Source of the DNA: a virus
DNA: 64,000 bases
Direction: 5' to 3' (one strand)
Virus record (IMG/VR): IMGVR_UViG_3300023174_000120
Coordinates: 22,663 to 86,662 of that record
Shown here one piece after another: positions 28,486 to 34,771 of the stretch (its first letter is position 1; each line of letters opens with the position of its first letter). The notes beneath the pieces are model-generated. The model saw only the letters and a program-made list of their open reading frames with translations. It did not search any database and was not told the origin of the DNA. A program made the position numbers and the translations under genes.

Positions 28486-29403
28486 ATGACGACCGATCTA
28501 GGAACAACTACCGGACGAAAAGTAAAATATCTAAATAATCGAGACTTACTAACAGAAATTCACAAAAGTAAATGCTCATATTCCAGCTTTGTTAAACCAG
28601 AATATCATCAATACGATGTTATTATTTCTAACCTAAACGACATTAACGACACAGTGTTAGAAGAAGCCAAAAAAAATCGTGCTAAAAGATTGGGATTAGA
28701 AGCATTTAACTTGGCTAGAGCCACCGGTGATAAAAAAATTAAACTGGCAGAATGCGTAAAAGATCCTAATACCATTGATAAAATTGATCTTGTTATTCGT
28801 ATAATGACGTTTGATCATATTCCTATGACTCCGGGCAGGAAAAAAACAACAAAAACCACTGCCGACGGGCACGAAAAAGTAAACTTCCCTCCATTTCAAC
28901 ATTGGAAATACAACGATCAAGACCAGCTGATCTGTGTTGGCAAGAGCCATTGGAAAGGTCCAGTTGATACTGGAAAGTTCGAAAAGGATCACGGACGTAT
29001 TACAGAAGGTCTGGGACGTATGTATATCAAGCTCAGCGAACGCTATGCCCAACGTAGTAACTGGAGGGGATACACTTACATTGATGAGATGCGAGGACAA
29101 GCAATACTACAACTAAGCCAAATCGGTCTACAGTTTGATGAAAGCAAAAGTGAAAATCCATTTGCTTACTATACTGCCGCTGTAACTAATTCTTTTACTC
29201 GTGTGCTGAATATTGAAAAAAAGAATCAAAATATTCGTGACGATATGTTGGAAGAACACGGATTAACTCCAAGTTCTACCAGACAACACGCTCACGAATA
29301 CGCCGAAGAAACTGCTAGACAAGCCGAATTATATAAGAATATTCGTATGCCCAAACGCGAGGACAGCATAGAGGAAGAAGAATCGCCAGAAGAGGAAGTA
29401 TAA
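28486..29403 (+). CDS. 55: gp55-like late-transcription sigma factor with long insertion
   Basis: Phage sigma factor that directs host RNA polymerase to NATAAATA late promoters. The N-terminal YLNNRDLLTEI corresponds to YVNNKELLQAI of T4 gp55, and residues about 170-265 carry the core helices: LSERYAQRSNWRGYTYIDEM, GQAILQLSQIGLQFDESKSE, NPFAYYTAAVTNSFTRVLNI, EKKNQNIRDDML. Between them lies an extra block of about 130 residues (VEEAKK-type helix, FDHIPMTPGRKK, a segment NFPPFQHWKYND) absent from T4 gp55 (185 residues). The acidic C-terminus ends with EDSIEEEESPEEEV, where T4 gp55 carries its clamp-binding tail. The gene is transcribed from a sigma70-like promoter and starts the recombination operon. 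Confidence 0.93.
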   Translation: MTTDLGTTTGRKVKYLNNRDLLTEIHKSKCSYSSFVKPEYHQYDVIISNLNDINDTVLEEAKKNRAKRLGLEAFNLARATGDKKIKLAECVKDPNTIDKIDLVIRIMTFDHIPMTPGRKKTTKTTADGHEKVNFPPFQHWKYNDQDQLICVGKSHWKGPVDTGKFEKDHGRITEGLGRMYIKLSERYAQRSNWRGYTYIDEMRGQAILQLSQIGLQFDESKSENPFAYYTAAVTNSFTRVLNIEKKNQNIRDDMLEEHGLTPSSTRQHAHEYAEETARQAELYKNIRMPKREDSIEEEESPEEEV

Positions 29404-29405
29404 TA

Positions 29406-29435
29406 TTGACTATTAAACTATTACTCTGCTATAAT
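29406..29435 (+). promoter_or_regulatory. sigma70-type promoter of gp47-gp46
   Basis: TTGACT (29406-29411), 18-nt spacer, TATAAT (29430-29435), then Shine-Dalgarno AAGGAGAG and the gp47 ATG at 29453. Consistent with early or middle expression of the recombination nuclease. Confidence 0.75.
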
Positions 29436-29452
29436 AGCAAAGGAGAGATTTA

Positions 29453-30466
29453 ATGGCATTATTTAAAAAAGTCGCGTGTTTCACAGATCTTCATGTCGGT
29501 GCTAAATCAAACAGTGTTGTTCATTTGCAAGACTGCGAAGATTTTGTAGATTGGTTTATTGAACAAGCCCAAGCGGCAGGTTGTGAAACTGCTATCTTCT
29601 TGGGCGACTGGAGTCATAATAGAAACAGTATGAATCTATATACTCTAGACACCAGTATTAGGTGTTTAGAGAAACTGGGCGCTGCTTTTGAACAGTTTTT
29701 CTGGTTTCCGGGCAATCACGACCTGTTTTATAAAGACAAACGAGACATTCACAGCAGCATATTTGGCAGACATATCCCCGGAGTAACCGTAGTCGACGGT
29801 GTTACAACATTAGACGATGTTACTCTAGTACCGTGGCTAGTAGGCGATGAATGGAAAACCATGCGGAATATTAAGAGCCGCTATGTGTTTGGGCACTTTG
29901 AACTGCCTAAATTCTTTATGAACGCTATGGTACAGATGCCAGACCACGGAGAATTGCGAGCAGAAGACTTTGTCGGACCTGAATATGTGTTCAGTGGCCA
30001 CTTCCATAAACGACAAACCAACCAAAATGTTGTGTATATTGGCAATGCCTTTCCACATAACTTCTCAGATGCATGGGATGACGAGCGCGGAATGATGACA
30101 ATGGAGTGGGGTGGCCAACCTGAATATAAGACTTGGCCTGACGCTCCTAAGTTTAGAACTATCAAACTCAGCGAACTAATCGATCGCAAGGACGAAATCA
30201 TGCTGAGTAAAATGTATCTGCGTGTTAATCTAGACATTGATATCAGTTTTGAAGAAGCCAACTACATCAAAGAAACCTTTATTAAAGATTATGACATCAG
30301 AGAAATTGGTCTAGTCCAAGATAAAAGCAATTTAGAAGGCAGTTACGAAGACACACCCGATACTAAATTTGAAAGTATTGACACTATTGTTGCTGAACAA
30401 CTGGTCAATATTGACAGCGGCCAATTTGATAAAAAAATCCTAATGGATATCTACAACGACCTATGA
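29453..30466 (+). CDS. 47: gp47-like recombination endonuclease subunit (Mre11/SbcD type)
   Basis: 337-residue metallophosphoesterase that with gp46 trims DNA ends for recombination-dependent replication. All phosphodiesterase motifs are visible: FTDLHVG (Asp, His metal ligands) near residue 10, AIFLGDWSHNRNS, FWFPGNHDLF, and SGHFHKRQ. Length matches T4 gp47 (339). Its stop overlaps the start of gp46 by ATGA, so the two subunits are translationally coupled. Own sigma70-like promoter and good Shine-Dalgarno sequence upstream. Identity is very sure. Confidence 0.96.
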   Translation: MALFKKVACFTDLHVGAKSNSVVHLQDCEDFVDWFIEQAQAAGCETAIFLGDWSHNRNSMNLYTLDTSIRCLEKLGAAFEQFFWFPGNHDLFYKDKRDIHSSIFGRHIPGVTVVDGVTTLDDVTLVPWLVGDEWKTMRNIKSRYVFGHFELPKFFMNAMVQMPDHGELRAEDFVGPEYVFSGHFHKRQTNQNVVYIGNAFPHNFSDAWDDERGMMTMEWGGQPEYKTWPDAPKFRTIKLSELIDRKDEIMLSKMYLRVNLDIDISFEEANYIKETFIKDYDIREIGLVQDKSNLEGSYEDTPDTKFESIDTIVAEQLVNIDSGQFDKKILMDIYNDL

Positions 30467-32253
30467 GCCAATTCCGCATTAAAAACTTAACCGTAAAGAA
30501 TTTTATGAGCGTGGGTAATCAAACCCAGGCAGTAAACTTTGATCAAGAATCACTCACACTGGTGCTAGGCAGCAACTTAGACTTAGGTGGGGACGATACC
30601 GGATCACGCAACGGTACTGGTAAAACTACAATCATTAACGCTCTCAGTTATGCCCTGTACGGACAAGCACTGACTAACATTCGTAAAGAAAACCTAATCA
30701 ACAAGATCAACGGTAAGAACATGTTGGTTACTGTAGAATTTGAAAAAAATGGACTAAACTATCGCATTGAACGAGGTCGTAAACCTAATTTGCTGAGATT
30801 ATACGTAGATGACCGAGAGATCAGTATGGATAATCAAGGTGAAGATGAAAGCCAAGGCGACAGTAGAGAAACACAAAAGTCTATTGAACAGATGTTAGAC
30901 ATGACTCATACCATGTTCAAGCATCTGGTTGCGCTGAATACCTATACAGAACCATTCTTGGCCATGCGAGCCGCTGACCAAAGAGAAGTAATTGAGCAGT
31001 TGTTGGGCATTACATTGCTCAGTGAAAAGGCAGAACTGCTAAAAACTCGTGTCAAAGAAACTAAAGATTTAATCAGTGCCGAACAATTTCGCATCGAAGC
31101 AATTAAATCTGCCAACGAGAATGTTCAGAAAAGCATTGACAGTTTAGGAATTAAGAGTTCTGCGTGGGAAAAAAAGAAGAATGAAGAAATAGAAAGACTG
31201 GGTGCTGCCATTGTTAGTCTTGAATCGGTAGATATCGATGCCGAATTACTGCTTCATGCTACATTAAAGCAGTGGTTAGAAAACTCTAACAGGATTAGAG
31301 ACCTAAATAAACAAAAGGCTACCTACGAAACCGCAGTGACACAGGCTGAAAAAGCAGTTGATAGGTATCGTAAGGCACTAGAATCATTGCTGGATAAAAA
31401 ATGTCCTGCTTGCGAACAGAATATTCACGATCACAAGCACGAAGAAATGACCACAACAGCAACTAAAAATTTAGAAGATGCTGTAGTATATCTTGACACT
31501 TGCCAAACCAACTATGATAATGTTCTGCAAGAGTTATCGGATATAGGCGAGCAAGGACGCAGACCTGAACCTTTCTATGACACCGAAGCAGAAGCACTAG
31601 GGCATAAGAACAATTTAGACCAATTGACCAAGTCCTTAGAGGGCAAGGTATTAGAAATTAATCCCTACGACGAGCAGATCGAAGAATTAAAGAACACCGC
31701 TATCCAAGAAATATCTTGGGATACCATTAACGAACTCACTAGATTAAAGGATCACCAAGAGTTCCTGCATAAACTGTTAACCAATAAAGATAGCTTCATA
31801 CGAAAACGTATTATTGATCAGAATTTGTCCTATCTCAACAAGCGATTAAGTTATTATATTGATAAACTTGGTCTACCACATACAGTTATATTTCAAAATG
31901 ACCTCACTGTGGAAATCACGCAGTTAGGACAGGACTTGGATTTTGATAATTTGTCGCGTGGAGAACGCAATAGATTGATTCTCAGCATGAGTTTTGCCTT
32001 CCGCGATGTGTGGGAAGGACTATATCAGCATATCAATCTGCTGTTTATCGACGAATTAGTTGATGCCGGTATGGACTCAGCAGGGGTAGAAAGTGCCCTG
32101 GCGGTTCTAAAAAAGATGGCCAGGGAACGAAATAAGAATATATACTTGATCAGTCATAAGGATGAATTGATCGGACGTGTGAATAACGTGCTCAGAGTAA
32201 TCAAAGAAAATGGATTTACTTCTTATTCCAACAGTTTAGATTATGTCAACTGA
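30463..32253 (+). CDS. 46: gp46-like recombination endonuclease ATPase (Rad50/SbcC type)
   Basis: 596-residue SMC-like ATPase partner of gp47. Order of motifs: Walker A NGTGKTTIINALSYALYG at about 49-66; coiled-coil arm; zinc hook CPACEQN at about 313; returning arm; ABC signature LSRGERNRLILSM at about 497; Walker B LLFIDELVDAGMDS at about 525; H-loop YLISHKDEL. Length is near T4 gp46 (560), with short coiled arms compared with cellular Rad50. The last 11 nt overlap the next gene. Acts on DNA ends in the cytoplasm with gp47. Confidence 0.96.
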   Translation: MSQFRIKNLTVKNFMSVGNQTQAVNFDQESLTLVLGSNLDLGGDDTGSRNGTGKTTIINALSYALYGQALTNIRKENLINKINGKNMLVTVEFEKNGLNYRIERGRKPNLLRLYVDDREISMDNQGEDESQGDSRETQKSIEQMLDMTHTMFKHLVALNTYTEPFLAMRAADQREVIEQLLGITLLSEKAELLKTRVKETKDLISAEQFRIEAIKSANENVQKSIDSLGIKSSAWEKKKNEEIERLGAAIVSLESVDIDAELLLHATLKQWLENSNRIRDLNKQKATYETAVTQAEKAVDRYRKALESLLDKKCPACEQNIHDHKHEEMTTTATKNLEDAVVYLDTCQTNYDNVLQELSDIGEQGRRPEPFYDTEAEALGHKNNLDQLTKSLEGKVLEINPYDEQIEELKNTAIQEISWDTINELTRLKDHQEFLHKLLTNKDSFIRKRIIDQNLSYLNKRLSYYIDKLGLPHTVIFQNDLTVEITQLGQDLDFDNLSRGERNRLILSMSFAFRDVWEGLYQHINLLFIDELVDAGMDSAGVESALAVLKKMARERNKNIYLISHKDELIGRVNNVLRVIKENGFTSYSNSLDYVN

Positions 32254-32557
32254 GAAAATTGATCGATATAGAGTTCTGTACTCAGAATATGTAAAGCACT
32301 TTGTAACTTTGCATAACTATCATAACGTGTTTATGGAGAATCGGGGTAAAGATTCTACTGCTCAAGTTAGAACCAGTTTGTATTCAATGATCAAACTTGA
32401 AAGAGAAATGGCTCAGTTGGCATTAGAGTGCTTTAAAGAAAATCAAGAAAACACTAAAGCTCAAAGACAACGTCTCAAAGAGATGAGAGCGAAAGCAAAA
32501 CCCAGGATCAAACCTGGAGGAAGACCAAAAGGAAGAAAAAATGGAATCGACAGTTGA
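32243..32557 (+). CDS. small basic protein with AT-hook-like tail
   Basis: 104 residues, no recognised family. Residues 1-70 are predicted helical (YVKHFVTLHNYHNVFMEN, LYSMIKLEREMAQLALE). The last 25 residues are very basic and contain KPGGRPKGRKNG, which resembles an AT-hook (GRP core flanked by Lys/Arg) and could bind the minor groove of AT-rich DNA. It overlaps gp46 by 11 nt and the next gene by 17 nt, so it belongs to the recombination operon. DNA binding is inferred from composition alone. Confidence 0.7.
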   Translation: MSTEKIDRYRVLYSEYVKHFVTLHNYHNVFMENRGKDSTAQVRTSLYSMIKLEREMAQLALECFKENQENTKAQRQRLKEMRAKAKPRIKPGGRPKGRKNGIDS

Positions 32558-32738
32558 AAATCTACAGACAGCATTTGATGAGTTTCTCAAAGAAGATGCT
32601 AAATTCGCCGGCGGTAACGCTGCTGCTGGCACCCGTGCTCGTAAGGCATTAGCAGAGATTGGCAAGTTGGTTAAGGCTCGCCGCAATGAGATCACTGCTG
32701 AAAAGAACGCTCGTAAAGAGGCCAAGGCAGCAGCATAA
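32541..32738 (+). CDS. small histone H1/Hc1-like protein
   Basis: 65 residues, rich in Ala, Lys, Glu and Arg, with no hydrophobic core for a large fold. The pattern FLKEDAKFAGGNAAAGTRAR followed by KALAEIGKLVKARRNEITAE resembles the N-terminal part of bacterial Hc1-like histone H1 homologues (GNKAAAQRVR followed by a Lys-rich helix). Such proteins bind and condense DNA. Starts with ATG inside the previous gene, after the Shine-Dalgarno-like AAGGAAGAAAAA. The resemblance is by eye and the protein is short, so the family is tentative. Confidence 0.7.
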   Translation: MESTVENLQTAFDEFLKEDAKFAGGNAAAGTRARKALAEIGKLVKARRNEITAEKNARKEAKAAA

Positions 32739-32741
32739 TCA

Positions 32742-33167
32742 ATGACCTGGACCTATCAAGGTACAGTCGTTGAAGAACTTCCAGAAACCTGTGTAGGATT
32801 CGTATATCTAATTACGAATTCTATCACAGGCAGGAAATATATTGGCAAAAAATTAGCAAAGTTTAGCAAAACCACATACAAAACAGTAAAACTAAAGAAC
32901 GGCAACAAAAAGCGAAAGCGTATTAAGGGCAAAATAGAATCAGATTGGAAAACTTATTACGGAAGTAATACAGAATTAAATCAAGATGTGGCAAACTTAG
33001 GCATTGAAAACTTCACAAGAGAAATACTATACTATTGTAATAGCAAAGCAGAATGCAGTTACATTGAGGCACGAGAGCAGTTTGAACGTAAAGTTTTAGA
33101 AAGTAGAGATTTCTACAATGGTCAAATTGCTGTAAGAGTACATGGCTCCCACATACTAAAAAAATAG
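32742..33167 (+). CDS. GIY-YIG-like nuclease-fold protein
   Basis: 141 residues. The start of the fold is visible as GFVYLITNSITGRKYIGKKL, a GIY-YIG variant where FVY replaces GIY and KYIG replaces YVG, followed by a basic insert (LKNGNKKRKRIKGKIES), WKTYYGSN, and the helical end YCNSKAECSYIEAREQFERK. The Glu of EAREQFE could be the metal-binding Glu of the family. It is last in the recombination operon; small proteins of this kind occur in many T4-like phages. It could be a free-standing endonuclease or a DNA repair factor; no intron or homing site is seen nearby. Confidence 0.75.
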   Translation: MTWTYQGTVVEELPETCVGFVYLITNSITGRKYIGKKLAKFSKTTYKTVKLKNGNKKRKRIKGKIESDWKTYYGSNTELNQDVANLGIENFTREILYYCNSKAECSYIEAREQFERKVLESRDFYNGQIAVRVHGSHILKK

Positions 33168-33616
33168 GCATATCACGCGGTATTAAGGCTTGCACTGGCC
33201 AACTTCAAGTGCCCTAAACCTGGACAATCGTATCACAGGGATGGAAACCTCTTGCCGCTGAGAGTTCTCAATCACTACCCGCAAGGATGTAGACAGCCAA
33301 GACCTGCTGTTTGATTGTTAGAAAATATTAAAATAGGCCAAAAGAAGGGAGAAAAACCCTGGGCATACCAATATGTTAGTGTATATTGTTATGCTGCCGT
33401 CATATCGAAGACGGGGCTCGAGGTACCGGATGACCGCCTCTGCAACGCCCTAACACTAAGTGAACATAAGAACTCGGATAATGTTCAATATTCTTCGCCC
33501 TATGCGGGCGAAGTGTGACCAATGAATCTGGATAATATTAAATCTTCTTCGAAGAAGACCATATGATATGAGCGCTGTGCGCGAAATATCAAGTGAACGC
33601 AGTTCACTTCTCAGTA
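33168..33616. ncRNA. hairpin-rich noncoding stretch, candidate structured RNA
   Basis: The only long gap without a convincing gene, between the convergent nuclease gene and the gp26 extension. On the + strand it holds successive hairpins: GCACT/AGTGC (33192-33212), CTTGC/GCAAG enclosing TGAG/CTCA (33251-33285), AGACAGC/GCTGTTT (33291-33312), GAGG/CCTC enclosing CGG-ATGA-CCG (33420-33440), TGAACAT/ATGTTCA (33461-33487), CTTCGCCC/GGGCGAAG (33493-33513), palindrome TCTTCTTCGAAGAAGA (33543-33558), GCGC-TGT-GCGC (33572-33582), AAGTGAAC-GCA-GTTCACTT (33591-33609). None is followed by a T tract. A TTG-started 67-codon frame (33315-33518) crosses several stems and lacks a Shine-Dalgarno sequence. Could be a noncoding RNA, bidirectional RNA-end protection, or both. 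Confidence 0.55.
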
Positions 33617-33847
33617 TTAAAAGAAAGGAAGACCTGATTCTTTAGTTGTTTCTAAGTTCTCACCAATAATACGACTAATAATATCTCTATTTTCGTAATC
33701 TAATTGAAAGGCTTGCTCTATGGTTATAGAACCTCTCATGTACCAACACAGTCTAAACAATTCTTTCTTTAATGCTTTTGATTCTTTTTCGTGGCTCTCA
33801 ACTAGTTTGACAATGTCATCATTGGATAATGTTAAGAGCCTTGAACG
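33617..33847 (-). CDS. -1 frame extension of gp26 (76 codons), made by frameshifting
   Basis: In the -1 frame relative to gp26 the reading continues from the slippery heptamer without a stop for 76 codons: it starts RSRLLTLSNDDIVKLVESH, has KALKKELFRLCWYMRGSITI in the middle, and ends ENLETTKESGLPFF. The motif CWYMRG...GLPFF is familiar from small proteins next to gp26 in aquatic T4-like phages. No ATG or GTG occurs in this frame before the ATG inside WYMRGS, and no Shine-Dalgarno sequence, so independent initiation is unlikely. The predicted fusion is 286 residues of gp26 plus 76, in all 362. By analogy with gpG/gpGT it would be a tail-assembly chaperone form. Coding potential is strong; the mechanism is inferred. 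Confidence 0.8.
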   Translation of the reverse strand, partial: RSRLLTLSNDDIVKLVESHEKESKALKKELFRLCWYMRGSITIEQAFQLDYENRDIISRIIGENLETTKESGLPFF

Positions 33848-33853
33848 AAAAAA
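33793..33853 (-). promoter_or_regulatory. programmed -1 ribosomal frameshift signal
   Basis: Heptamer T TTT TTC in the gp26 frame (33853-33847), spacer GTTCAA (6 nt), then a 10-bp stem GGCTCTTAAC (33840-33831) with GTTGAGAGCC (33802-33793), one G-U pair, whose loop holds a second hairpin CAATG-ATGA-CATTG (33824-33811). The gp26 stop TAA lies inside the 5' arm of the stem. Spacing and structure fit classical -1 frameshift sites. Confidence 0.8.
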
Positions 33854-34704
33854 TTACTATTGTCCATGGTTATAGGTAGCTCATATACAGCAGGGGCACC
33901 AGCAAGGATCTGTTCTTCAGTTGAGTGAACTGTTAATGGTAAGATACCCACGGTCTTTTTATTTTTGTTGATAAGATCCTGAATCTTTTGTATAAGACCT
34001 GCGTCTGCATTTTGAATAAATTCTCTAATGAAGTTGCGATCTTCTACAAAATTATCAGGTGTCTTTATATAGAATACGCTTTCTGCAATCATTTCTACTG
34101 TGAGATCGGTTAATTTAGAGATACCCTGATTGAAAAGTTCTAATTTTTGTTCATCTGTTAGATCAGAACTAGCAACAGACTGAATGGTTTTTTGTGATTC
34201 AAATGTTCTAATACTAACATCAGTCATGTGTCTATAGGACAAAGGTTTTACACCACAGATAATATCCGGACTAATTTCCACACTGTCAATCCACTGTGTT
34301 GTGGATAAAATTTGATCCATTACGGCAGTTAAATCAATTTGATGGTCAACCGTTTCATCCGTTCCTGGGACCTGATGAGAAATAGTCATTGTACCGCCAT
34401 AGGTAGCAATTCTAATGGCAATTAGTATAAGGTCAACATCTATTCCTGAACACCTCCACGCATTTTTAATATTGGGCATACAACTTTGAATAACATCGAC
34501 AATTGCTTGCCCATTCATTAATGCGTCTGGAGTTTTAAAAGTTAACTCATCTTTGGCTGTCATAGAATATACTGGAAATTCATTGTTCTCCGGTATATCA
34601 ATGCTGCCTTCCTCCCAAAAGAGACCATTACTTGGCAATCTAATATAGATTTTTGGTTGCCTCATGTAGCCAAGTAAAGGGTTTACTTTTGATTGAATCG
34701 TCAT
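33832..34704 (-). CDS. 26: gp26-like baseplate hub protein / tail assembly protein
   Basis: 290 residues of the T4 gp26 baseplate protein family, needed for hub assembly. Recognisable parts: QPKIYIRLPSNGLFWEEGSI, FPVYSMTAKDELTFKTPDAL, NGQAIVDVIQSCMPNIKNAW, and DVDLILIAIRIATYGGTM, then a helical C-terminal half (TDEQKLELFNQGISKLTDLT, NFIREFIQNADAGLIQKIQD). Longer than T4 gp26 (208). It is transcribed divergently from the tape measure gene, with a perfect TATAAATA about 35 nt upstream and Shine-Dalgarno GGAGATAAAAC. Four codons before the stop the frame crosses a slippery heptamer, so a fraction of ribosomes should make an extended product. Confidence 0.9.
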   Translation of the reverse strand: MTIQSKVNPLLGYMRQPKIYIRLPSNGLFWEEGSIDIPENNEFPVYSMTAKDELTFKTPDALMNGQAIVDVIQSCMPNIKNAWRCSGIDVDLILIAIRIATYGGTMTISHQVPGTDETVDHQIDLTAVMDQILSTTQWIDSVEISPDIICGVKPLSYRHMTDVSIRTFESQKTIQSVASSDLTDEQKLELFNQGISKLTDLTVEMIAESVFYIKTPDNFVEDRNFIREFIQNADAGLIQKIQDLINKNKKTVGILPLTVHSTEEQILAGAPAVYELPITMDNSNFFVQGS

Positions 34705-34715
34705 GTTTTATCTCC

Positions 34716-34724
34716 AATAAATAC
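34716..34724 (+). promoter_or_regulatory. possible late promoter AATAAATAC for the tape measure gene
   Basis: AATAAATAC on the + strand in the divergent gap, 48 nt before the tape measure ATG; Shine-Dalgarno TTGGAGAAAA follows. It overlaps the gp26 leader on the other strand. Confidence 0.5.
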
Positions 34725-34738
34725 ATATTAACTAGATA

Positions 34739-34746
34739 TATTTATA
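34739..34746 (-). promoter_or_regulatory. late promoter TATAAATA of gp26
   Basis: Perfect T4 late core TATAAATA on the minus strand, 35 nt before the gp26 ATG at 34704. The start would lie near 34733, giving a leader that includes Shine-Dalgarno GGAGATAA. Confidence 0.75.
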
Positions 34747-34771
34747 TGAGCATTTTATTGGAGAAAACTAA

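Noticed and set aside
33315-33518. 67-codon open frame in the hairpin-rich gap
   Set aside because: It starts at TTG without a Shine-Dalgarno sequence, crosses several perfect stems and resembles no protein I know.
33168-33616. Group I intron or tRNA in the gap
   Set aside because: No conserved P7/R-S core, no exon continuing on the other side, and no cloverleaf with a T-loop could be found.
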